Shown one piece after another: positions 55,101-64,000 of a stretch of 64,000 nt of DNA. The notes below the pieces were generated by a model, which searched no databases, was not told the DNA's origin, and saw nothing but the letters and a program-made list of their open reading frames with translations. Where the stretch lies: assembly GCA_964017125.1 (NCBI GenBank), contig OZ024912.1, forward strand, positions 61,098,107-61,162,106. The letters run 5' to 3'. The position numbers were made by a program, and so were the translations under genes. Source of the DNA: Flabesymbios commensalis (taxonomy: Eukaryota; Annelida; Polychaeta; Terebellida; Flabelligeridae). The stretch's first letter is position 1; each line of letters opens with the position of its first letter.

Positions 55101-58100
55101 GTGTTAGGGACATAGAACTACTGAGTTTTTTCTAATAAACCCCAATATTCCAATAAATGCCCTTATTTCAATAAACAGTCATCCCCCTGATTTAACAACA
55201 AAATCCATGATCATGCTTCACTATATAGACATTAAGAAACTACTCTAATAAGCACCCACATTTAACCTCAGGGGGTATTCTAATTAATGCCTAGGGTGTT
55301 TATACTTAAGAATAAATATGGTACCCTTTGTTTGTATGTACATGTAGTCTGTCTGTGTGTCTGTATCCATACGCAATCCCCTATGAGTGTGATACTCTCA
55401 CCATTATTTACCCCATCAAGTTCAAAGATGAGGGAGGGCTGTTCCATAAAAATTGGGGTCACCACAGCTGTTTTAAAAATCATTGAATTTTTTTGTATAA
55501 GGTATCAGATACTTCTTAATATTCAACTGATTGCTCAAAATTATTTTTATACCACACCTGCGATTTCTCCACTGCTCTTACAGATTTGAAGATGAGGGCT
55601 GTTCCATAATATATATATTACATGTATATGAAAAAATTGCACCCTAAATTATGTTTAATTTTTTGCTAATTTTTTCAATCTTCAATATAACCTGCTTTAC
55701 AAATCATAAAGGTTCTCCTCCAATGCTACTGCAACTATTGAAGTTTTTGTTACTACGATATGAAAAAAATTTGTGATAGTTAAGTTTTTACTATGATCAT
55801 TGCCTGTTTGTGGCAAAATATAGAAGGTGGGCATTGTTATCATTGGAGGCACTCCACTTGTTCAACCTATCATTGTGAAGTTGATACATTCGTATTGCAT
55901 ATTGCATTATCTTTTGCTCCAGCTTGGAACGTGAGCTGGATCTTGAAGGCTTTAAGAAGATATTTTTTTGGGAGTACCTACATAGAATGTGGGGACGTAC
56001 TATTGGTGTGGTATTTGCCATTCCAGCTGTATTTTTCTTGAAGAAAGGATGGATTTCCAAACCTATGAGACCAAGACTTGCAATTTACTTCTCCCTTCTA
56101 GTTTTTCAGGTTTGTCCACTTTAATTTCAAATTCTGTTATAAATTACTATTAGTTATTATAAAAAACTAATTGTAATCTATTAAAGAATTCGAAATTACA
56201 TACTCTATCATGGTATAATATTAGCTGTCAAACACAATCAAAAGACAGAATAATTTATGTGGTTTATTTGTTTGCACTGATCTATTTTGGTGTGCAGGGT
56301 CTACTTGGTTGGTATATGGTGAAAAGTGGATTGAAGGAGAAAGACGATCCCCATGAGATGCCTCGTGTTAGCCAGTATCGTTTAGCTGCACATCTTAGCT
56401 CAGCTATGATACTCTATGTTTTGATGCTATGGTCAGGACTTAACCATGTGTTACCACCTCACAAGGTCAGTGAATGACATAAAGATTTATAATGTTAAGC
56501 TTGTAGTTCCATATCTAATATAACTATTTCGATGTCACGAGTTGATGCAATATTTTATTATAATCCTCATTTAATTTTCAAAATCGTATGTGTCCCAGGT
56601 GCAATGTGTCCAAGGCATTATGTTTTGGTGCTTTCCGTCTATCATTACATCCGTCCACCCGTCTATTCTTTCAGTGTTTATCATTGCGATAACTTGATGA
56701 GTTTTGATCGCATCTATTTTATCCCTTGGAACTCTAGGTCAAGTTTGAAGATGGGTGGCTTTGCCCATATTTGTAAACCAAAAAATAACTTCTTTGTCAC
56801 CGAGATTTTAGAGTAGGCAGGATTGAATTCACAAAGGTGTCAAGCCTAAACAATACTCTAAATGCTCTAACTTTGTGAAATAAACTCTAATATTAACTAA
56901 AATTCTCAGACTTATACCATGAATCTCTATGCTACAACTTCCTCCTTAAACTATCTGGCACTTCCTTTTATTTCAATCAGTATTTCGATGGTGAAGATTC
57001 GAAACGACTGATGTCCTTTGCTTAACCATGTAGTTTTGACTCACCAACTTCACCAACTATTTTAGTTTTTATGCGTCTGAGTATGAAGATGCATTATGTT
57101 TTTTAGTCTGCATGTATGATGGTAAACTTTTGTCATCACGATAACCACTGGCAAAGGTCTGGGCCGACCATAACAACTAATTTCTGACAGCCACCCAGTC
57201 TGTGCAACTACCACTATTTTCTAAATAAGGCAATATTTTTCTATCTAAAGGCTTGCCCTCCTGAAAAAGAAGAATTTCTAACCATCAACCATGACACGCT
57301 GTGCACAACCCTGCTCAACACATACAATTTACATCACTTTCATATCCATACCAGTGATAGACACATTTTGAGGGGGGGGGGTGAAAAAAATCACAGCCCG
57401 GGTGAATGAATACACACAAACTGTCATATTGGTGTACAATTTTATTCACCCCCCCTTGAACATGTTGAATATTTACGCATGGTCTGAAGACTAAAAACCA
57501 TCAATGTTTCATCAAATCGCTGTATTTCATCCTCATTTATTCAATTTAGTTGTTTTTAACGTTATTGTCCCTCAACGATTGTTTTCATAATTTTAGGTGC
57601 CTTATACCTGTCCTGACTATGGGTGGTTTAAATATAGGTAATTTAAACTCAAGCCTCATTTTAATATAAATATGCTGACAAAAGATATATTTGTATACTA
57701 TATAAGGTATATTTCGAGTTTATTCACCTGATTTTAAAGATGTGAGAGCTAAAATGGTTTCATAATGTGGTGTAGAAAATTAGTGAGACAGTATTGTGAT
57801 ATGAAAAAGGTCGGCATGCATGCATGCATGCTTTTGTCTGGCATTGGTTTCATCTGCCACAGATGGATACTAACATGTGCAGAGCTTGATGAATACAGAG
57901 GGGGGGGTGGTCAGATGTGAACAAATAGGTTAAAAACAACCGAATTGAATAATTTGGAAAAACAAATTCAGGTTAACTGAGTTTGTATGCCACCATGATA
58001 GTTTGTGTATATTTTTTCCACTCCCCCCCCCCCCCCTGTCAGCAGTAGATCAGTTGTGACCAGAAATTTAAATTTCTCCTAATTATTTTATTACTCTGTT

Positions 58101-60659
58101 ATAGATTGTAAGCAAGATTAATAACATAGGCAGATTTAATAAATATGCGCATGGGGCAATGTCACTAGTGTTCTTCACAGCTGTGTCAGGTAAAAAGTTT
58201 TTTCTTTCACTTTCTTTTATATTTTCAGAATGATGTAGTTTCCCAACTTAGCGTCTGGTTACTTGAAACATTTTGATGTCTAAGTTTGGGTATTATACAC
58301 CTAGTTTCATAAAATCAGGTGCCTTTGAAGGCTTCATCTAGATACAAATCATTAAGAATTATTCAAAATTCAAATGAAAACAAACTTATTAAATACCCAA
58401 ATAACATTTTTGCATGTGACTGATCTAAGCCAGATAATGGTAATATATTTATTTATTTTGTTCATGACAGGTGCATTTGTAGCCGGAATAGATGGCGGTT
58501 TGACATACAATTCCTGGCCGAAAATGGCTGACAAATGGATTCCTGATGACCTCTTCAGCAAAACTCCAAAATGGAGAAACTTCTTCGAGAACTCAACAAT
58601 GACACAGTTCAACCACAGACATATGGTAATACAGTGTATTTTATTTTGATAATAATCAGTATATTCTGGGATAAAATTGATTTATGAAGTTATTTAATCA
58701 GATATAGTATGTTTATCAATGAGCCAGAAGTGTATGCTTGTTTTGAAGAAAAAAAAAATATAATATGTTTATAATAATATATGCTAAGCAATTTCTTTTG
58801 GGCTAGAAAGTCGTGAGCATGAAGCCTGCTAGCCAAAAGTATCCACGCAAACAAAAATATTTCAATAAGAGCATACAGCAAACCGTCAACCAATGAAACT
58901 GCAAAAATGCACGGCTATGAGAGGGGTGCTGTGAAATGGTACTGCTTAGTTTTCAACGATCTATTTATGAGAACACCATCAGAAGCTCTGTGAAGAATTT
59001 ACATGCATTCTATTGTTCCGTGGTCATGTTTGCTCATTGACATCTGCCATTTTTGTGTTCAAAAGTGACTGATAATATGGTGTTTTTACAGATCCTCATT
59101 TTTGCACTGATTACAATCTTGTCCTGGAACATAGTAATGACACAACTGAATGTTTTATTGGATAATAATCATACCGTATCCCCGCGCATAAGCATGCCCT
59201 TATATTTGAAGATGCACTTAGTTTTCGAAAACAGGTTAATGCACTTTTATTCGAACATGAAATGACCTTGATAAAAAATATTTCAAATTTAAGAAATCAA
59301 ACTAGTCAACTCATTTGTTTTGACAATATAGTACGCATAACCTTATTAACCCTTATACTGCTATGGGCGACTCTAGTCGCCCAAAATAAACCAAGCGCAG
59401 CCTGCAAATTCTTTTTTTTGTGGTGTCTTTCCATTTGCGCTTTAAAGATAGCTAACTGACTGATTTTGTAATATAATGGCTTTTAATATCAGTTGTTCAT
59501 CCGATGTTTTTTCTACAAATGCCAGATATGACTTAGTGGGAAACCACACAAGCTAGAAATTTTATGCAGCAGTGGTGCAAGGGTTAATACATTATATAAT
59601 TAGCATCGAGATGTGCATTATATATCCTTATTTCAGGAAAAAAACTTTTTGCAATTAATATATAATTATAGATCTAGTTACCAGGTGCAAAATAAAACTT
59701 CACGTCTCAAACTTCACGTTAGCCACCATTCTAAATTCTGCATGTTTGCATTGGCACAGCTATCATCTACCGACGCGCCCCTTACCTCTGTCTAGGAGGG
59801 TTTAAGACGTGATCGATGTTATAAAAACATACCGTTCTTATTGAATGAGATTAAAGACTTGTCCAGCCGCCGAGTCATTCCCCACTGACATGTCGCCTCC
59901 CCACTCTCCCACCCTTTGTGAGCTGCTGTGTCCACTTTAGCATCATTTCTTTTGGCAGAATAATAATCCTTAAGAATCTTTTAAATGAGTGCCAAGTTTA
60001 TTTGAAGAACTCTCGTCTTGTAACAATAATCAGCTGAATGGTGACGGGGGTTATGGTGTTTATTCAGATTGTCATAACGTGGCTTGAAAGACTCGTCTTT
60101 TCTTGTCATTTAAGGTGTCAGATTTGGCGACATATTTTCTATTTAGAGGGGTGCACTTAGTTTTCGAAAATAAGTGCATGCACTTATATTCGAACATAAA
60201 GCAATTTTAAAACATCCCTAGAACATACAAATTTCCCTTATAAGTGCATGCACGTTTATATGCGGGGATACTGTACATGATATACATCTACATGAGGTTG
60301 ATCATAGCCAGAAAGTGAGTTTGAACTTTGAAATATATATTTCAGAAACCATTTTTAGTAGTACAGGGGTGTCAATAACTCAACAAACTCAATCTTTTAA
60401 CATTAAATCAAATATTGCTCATGGCTAATACCCCATATACCCCTGATATTAATTGTCGTTACATTTACAACCGTATGATAACAAAACAACAAAAGTCATA
60501 ATAAAAGTGCATATCTCATAGCAGCCTTTGGTTTTTTTTTTCTAGGGAGAATTTACTGGATGCTTCCTTCTCGCATTGTGGGCATTTAGCCGTCGTTTTC
60601 CACTTCCACCAAGAGCCAGAATGGCATCAAATGCACTGGCTGCAATGGCTGGTGTACAG
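49150..60659 (+). CDS. COX15: COX15 heme A synthase, 8 exons, 3' end outside the window
   Basis: Exons: 49150-49248, 53013-53173, 54927-55049, 55923-56109, 56298-56465, 58105-58189, 58471-58625, 60546-60659. All phases agree and give 364 aa. The last ~45-50 residues (the VGLGI...HQ region in human) are not found before 64000. COX15 sits in the inner mitochondrial membrane and oxidises heme O to heme A for cytochrome c oxidase. Exon 1 codes a Ser/Arg-rich, acid-poor leader fitting mitochondrial import. Family marks: [35 protein letters not shown] (His148), [19 protein letters not shown] (His222), YAHG (His262), [19 protein letters not shown] and FNHRHM (His323). These histidines include the expected heme ligands. 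Alignment across the exon 7/8 join is gap-free against human COX15. Introns 1-8 are full of transposon remains. Confidence 0.95.
50610..50761. mobile_element. 152-bp TIR element in COX15 intron 1
   Basis: Terminal repeats CAGGGGTTGACAAATCC / GGGATTTGGCAAGCCCTG. The interior repeats GGTAGCCC. The CAGGG ends resemble hAT-type elements, but no clear 8-bp duplication is seen. Confidence 0.6.
50828..51600 (-). pseudogene. MULE-type (Mutator-like) DNA transposase relic, two exons
   Basis: On the minus strand an exon ending at 51383 codes [13 protein letters not shown]. It joins in phase 0 (donor gtaatg, acceptor gttgcag) to an exon starting at 51262 that continues [13 protein letters not shown] and [14 protein letters not shown], then [24 protein letters not shown] +/-1 shift near 51010 restores the family end [13 protein letters not shown]. 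Upstream, [16 protein letters not shown] (about 51450-51520) also fits the family but lies in another frame from GCMFHW, so there is a second frame break near 51445. This order ([26 protein letters not shown]) is typical of MULE transposases found widely in animals. It is a decayed fragment in COX15 intron 1, antisense to the gene. The N-terminal part is not seen. Confidence 0.7.
52268..52964 (+). mobile_element. Dispersed repeat, family I, longest copy
   Basis: The left part (GTGACATTTTGATCGCGATA) matches 11265 and 44036. The right part (CAAAATGGCTGTCACCGATC ... ACTTCAGGCCTCTTGTTT) matches 63660-63930. About 700 bases, no coding frame, in COX15 intron 1 just before exon 2. Confidence 0.55.
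59174..60273. mobile_element. 1.1-kb Tc1/mariner-like TIR element in COX15 intron 7
   Basis: Ends CCGTATCCCCGCGCATAAGC / ATATGCGGGGATACTG with TA on both sides (59172-59173, 60274-60275). A sub-terminal CACTTAGTTTTCGAAAA occurs near both ends. No transposase frame seen. A TTAA-type element (59350-59583) is inserted inside. Confidence 0.7.
59350..59583 (+). mobile_element. TTAA-type element, family K, nested
   Basis: Exact TTAA at 59346-59349 and 59584-59587. Ends CCCTTATACTGCT / AGCAGTGGTGCAAGGG. Perfect 18-base palindrome GGGCGACTCTAGTCGCCC near the left end. It sits inside the 59174-60273 TIR element. Confidence 0.82.
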
Positions 60660-61138
60660 GTAAATTGAATATTAAAAAACAAACATTTTATTTAATGTGT
60701 AGTATATATACATTGTAATTAATGCCTTGGGCTTTATTTTAAATACCTCTTGAGGCTACAGGGGAGGTGAGCGCTTATTAGAGTAGTTTTTTAATGTCTA
60801 TAGTGTACCATGCTCGTGAATTTAATTTTCAAATCATGGGAGTGGGCGTTTTTTGCCATATGGGCATTTATTAGAATAAATAGTTATACTGTATGTCCTA
60901 TTTTGAATTTATTCAAATTTATATTCATGTCTCACATAATTTATATAATGTACAATAATAATCTACATGCATCTATATTCATAATATTGATGTGAAATTT
61001 CTGAAACTTATAAGTACTATTTGTATGTTACCATTATATTCTTTTGCATTTGACTTGTCTTCACTTTGGCATGTAAATATTCACAATGCTAAGATTTGTT
61101 AAATAATAATACATATAGTTTGTGCAATTTAAACTATC

Positions 61139-61619
61139 CATGGTTCCCACGGGTCCTTGAAAACGGGAAAAGTCCTTGAATTTGAAAAAATAACAGGCCT
61201 TGAAAAGTCCTTAATTTTTGTAAAAAACATAAATAAACCGGGAAAAATCCTTGATTTTGATCAACCTGTGATGTTTTGCTGTTGATTTTGAAAAACGTCA
61301 CGCAGCTGCGACAACTAGTGCTTAAACGAAAGAAAAATCTACACTTAAATAACGATTTGTTTTCGGAATGTAGTGTGCCTATTTTATAAATATCAAGTCA
61401 AAAGAAAAATATCGATGAACAATATAGGCCTACATTTCATATATTCTACAATATAGTAATTTCACTGATATACATGGTCCGAAATTTGATAAAATGAGTA
61501 ATAAAAACTCCAAAGTTGCCGTTTTGCACAAAAAAAGGTCCTTGAAAAATAGTGAGAAGTCCTTGAAAGGTCCTTGAAAAGTACTTGAATTTCGAAGTTG
61601 AAAAAGTGTGGGAACCATG
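61139..61619. mobile_element. 481-bp TIR element with ACTATC duplication, COX15 intron 8
   Basis: Ends CATGGTTCCCAC / GTGGGAACCATG, each followed inwards by repeated GTCCTTGAA units. Direct ACTATC repeats at 61133-61138 and 61620-61625 mark the target site. No coding frame; nonautonomous DNA element of unassigned superfamily. Confidence 0.85.
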
Positions 61620-61827
61620 ACTATCATAAGGATTATGGTGGGAAATTTCACCTTCAAAATAAAGTACAAGTACAGTGGCAGCTGAACTGGCCATCAAAGT
61701 GACCAGAAAAAGATGGCTTTCATTAACAAATGGGTGTTGCTAAAATTTATTTTAAATTTGAACCAGTTAGCAAAAAAATTATAAGCTAATATTAAGACCA
61801 CTGCCTCTAATGCTTAAAAAATTAGAA

Positions 61828-61829
61828 AC

Positions 61830-61919
<90 letters not shown>
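61828..61919. repeat. (ATA/TAT)n microsatellite, the 3' tail of the LINE
   Basis: About 90 bases of almost pure ATA triplets sit exactly where the minus-strand LINE ends, so this is an expanded LINE tail. The poly-Tyr frame across it is not a gene. Confidence 0.85.
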
Positions 61920-63183
61920 GTATTCTTTATTTAAAGAGGGTGACCCATTGAGCTTTCGCTCATCTGCCATGGGGCCCTCTGAAAAATCATATATACACAA
62001 TGTAATACAACATAATAATGGACCCATACATGAATATGAACATAACATAATTACAGAGCAATGAAAATTTTAACTTAAAAGCTAGAATGTTATAAACATG
62101 CTGAAAATGTGACAATTCATATTGATGTAGACATGCACACTCTTTATTTAAATTGTTCCATAATTTAGGACCAATAAGTGATAAACTTCCGGTGTGTCGT
62201 CTTGGTACATCTAATTGGCCAGTCCCAGAGGACCTCAACATATAAGTATGATTATTGGATCTGGGGAGAAACATATTGTGTAAGTAAATGGGAGCAATAT
62301 TATTAATACATTTAAAAACTAGACTAAACTGGTGAAATTTAGCGATTTTTTAACAGGGAACCCATTTAAGCTCACTGAATAATAATTTACTTCGAATTGA
62401 AAAGTCAGCGTCGAGGATCAATCGAGCAGCTCTTTTTTTAAGTTTTACAACTATAGTTATGTTTTCTTGGGATGTGCTTCCCCATCAACTACAACAGTAC
62501 TCCAAATACGGTTTTATATAGTAGTTAAAAAACATAATTCTACTTTGGATTGGCAAGAAGGTTCGTATACGTTTGAGAAGAAATAACTTATAAGCCACAG
62601 TCTTTTTTATTTTTGTTACCTGTAAATTCCATGTTAACGATTCATCAATGTGAATACCAAGTAATTTGTTATGGGAGACTTGTTCAATTGGGATATCATC
62701 AATAATTATTTTAATTTGTTTATCAGAATCAGTTATTCTTTTTACTCTTTGTTCTGAACCAACTAATGCTACTTTGGTTTTGATAATACTTAATTTCATT
62801 TTATTATTTTCACACCACTTGTTTGCAGATGTAGCTACATTTTGAAGTTTTTGTGTGATAATTTGAGTACATTTACTTCTGTGATGTGCTGTAGCATCAT
62901 CAGCAAAAAGAGATATATCTTCCAAATCTGGGTATAAATACATGTCATTTATGAAAACTATAAGAAATAATGGCCCAAGAATTGAACCTTGTGGAACGCC
63001 GCATTTGTTATCTAAAGGGTTTGATATTTGCCTTTTTATGTCAACTCTCTGAGTATGTTCAGATAAATAAGATGTGAACCATGTGAGAGCATCTTCGCTG
63101 CATCGATAAATTTTTAGCTCGCGGAGCAAAAGGCAATGATCTACTAAATCAAAAATACATCTAGCTTGATAAATATTATACAA
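61919..63183 (-). mobile_element. LINE (non-LTR retrotransposon), 5'-truncated, antisense in COX15 intron 8
   Basis: The minus-strand reading frame 63183-62485 codes a reverse transcriptase from FDLVDHCLLLRELK through CGVPQGSILGPLF, LFADDATAHH and the thumb region (LLGIHIDESLTW). This motif order fits the CR1/L2/jockey-like group. Downstream a stop lies where a Val-Trp-Gly motif is expected, and further breaks precede the C-terminal block (RRHTGSLSLIGPKLWNNL, 62274-61987). The 3' end reads AATAAAGAATAC followed by an (ATT)n tail at 61919-61828. The 5' end is lost near 63180. It is a dead copy, but its long frames suggest moderate age. Confidence 0.85.
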
Positions 63184-63579
63184 ACTAAATTTTATTGCAA
63201 ATCACGTTTCAATTTTTATTTTTTAACAAACATTGGCATGGCATTTATAGATAAACAACACACTTTTGATACTATGCACTATGAAAGTCGAAGGGTCAAT
63301 TCTAAGCCATAGCCATACATGAAACAGCTGTTTTCTTTTTGAAGCTTATTGCTGATCAGAAAGCAGCTTGTTCACATGTGTGGTACATTTTTTGCCGGAA
63401 CCCATGGTGATTCCCTGCTGTAATATGTAGTAGTGTTTGCAAAAAGGACTTAAGTTGTATACATGTCTGCATCTCGGGAAAATCAAATTTATATTTGACT
63501 CTGTATAGAGCCTGCTCTGGACTTTATATATACGTATACAATACAAACAGTAGAAGATCTGGAATTTTTTTGACCGATC

Positions 63580-63930
63580 TCTAAATCACAATCATTTGTA
63601 TTCACGCCACGATCACAAAAACTAACAAATTAGTAGTCGAGATAAAAATTTAAAAATCACATTCCTGACAACATGGAGATATGTGAGTTTTTAAAAATGC
63701 TACAATAATGTAAAATACCCACCACTGGTCAACTTCATAATTTTTTTGGGACATTAAAACTGAAAAACCTTTCAAAAATTACAATGTAGGCAGGCAAATT
63801 TTGCAATCACATTTCCAAGTGCAAGTGATTTCACATGTGCAAGTGATTAAAATGGCTGCCACAAGTCAACTTTACATTTTTTTGGTGGGGTCAATAACTC
63901 AGAGGATGCTATACGACTTCAGGCCTCTTG
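63580..63930 (+). mobile_element. Dispersed repeat, family I (right part)
   Basis: AAAATGGCTGCCACAAGTCA ... ACTTCAGGCCTCTTGTTT matches the right part of 52268-52964 with many changes. Confidence 0.5.
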
Positions 63931-64000
63931 TTTGGTACAAAAAAAAACATTTTAACATTACTGATTATCATTTTTTCTGCAAGAAAAATATACAGATGTC

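Larger units (their letters stand above)
60660..64000. other. COX15 intron 8, continuing past the window
   Basis: No sequence coding the COX15 C-terminus (VGLGI, THQSGS-like) was found up to 64000. The intron holds the 481-bp TIR element, the antisense LINE and a family I fragment. Confidence 0.6.

Noticed and set aside
59053-59265. Hydrophobic frame preceded by an acceptor-like tacag in COX15 intron 7, candidate extra exon
   Set aside because: Exon 7 joins directly to exon 8 at 60546 with the same length as human COX15, no donor follows in the needed phase, and the region runs into a TIR element.
61779-62048. Frame with a long Tyr run
   Set aside because: It reads through the ATA/TAT microsatellite tail of a LINE.
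1-64000. Retrovirus, LTR element or Polinton copies
   Set aside because: No gag, protease, integrase, envelope, capsid or packaging-ATPase signal and no paired long terminal repeats were recognised.

Overview
This is nuclear DNA from an animal. It has long introns with GT/AG borders, an AT-rich background, tRNA-derived SINEs, 5'-truncated LINEs and a heavy load of short inverted-repeat DNA elements. The host proteins are animal types, and the CUTC/COX15 pair lies head to head as it does in vertebrates. The scattered palindrome TAGGCCTA and the PAN plus C-type-lectin protein make me lean towards a marine invertebrate deuterostome (echinoderm, hemichordate or lancelet grade). The species assignment is inference only.

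Four host genes can be assembled exon by exon, with every intron phase matching. (1) A calmodulin-like EF-hand protein on + (10609-25982, 6 exons, 154 aa). (2) A secreted PAN-like/C-type-lectin protein on + (29571-34343, 4 exons, 353 aa, all introns phase 1). (3) CutC copper homeostasis protein on - (42628-36230, 8 coding exons, 244 aa, complete). (4) COX15 heme A synthase on + (49150-60659, 8 exons, 364 aa, with the C-terminal part beyond the right edge). CutC and COX15 are divergent. A strong minus-strand splice donor at 49031, about 120 bases from the COX15 start, suggests that CutC transcription begins there from a shared promoter. CutC acts in copper handling. COX15 makes heme A for the copper enzyme cytochrome c oxidase.

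By region: 1-10.6 kb is intergenic and holds several TTAA-flanked hairpin elements, a 9-bp satellite (4.2-5.0 kb) and an unexplained GC-richer block (7.0-7.5 kb). 10.6-26 kb is the calmodulin-like gene; its 10-kb first intron is full of SINEs and palindromes. 26-29.5 kb is spacer. 29.5-34.3 kb is the lectin gene. 34.3-36.2 kb is spacer. 36.2-42.6 kb is CutC. 42.6-49.1 kb is the CutC/COX15 interval, with a LINE and many repeats. 49.1-64 kb is COX15, whose introns carry a MULE transposase relic, a Tc1/mariner-like TIR element, a 481-bp TIR element and an antisense LINE.

The most unusual content is the short-element community. One group of at least six sequence families ends in CCCTT...AAGGG next to TTAA and carries an internal hairpin. 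A second group consists of almost pure palindromes ending in CCCA...TGGG, flanked by 2-bp direct repeats. Nested copies give a relative order of insertion. In the main TTAA family the two arms of the hairpin have changed together between subfamilies. No retrovirus, LTR element, Polinton, CRISPR array or intact transposase was recognised.
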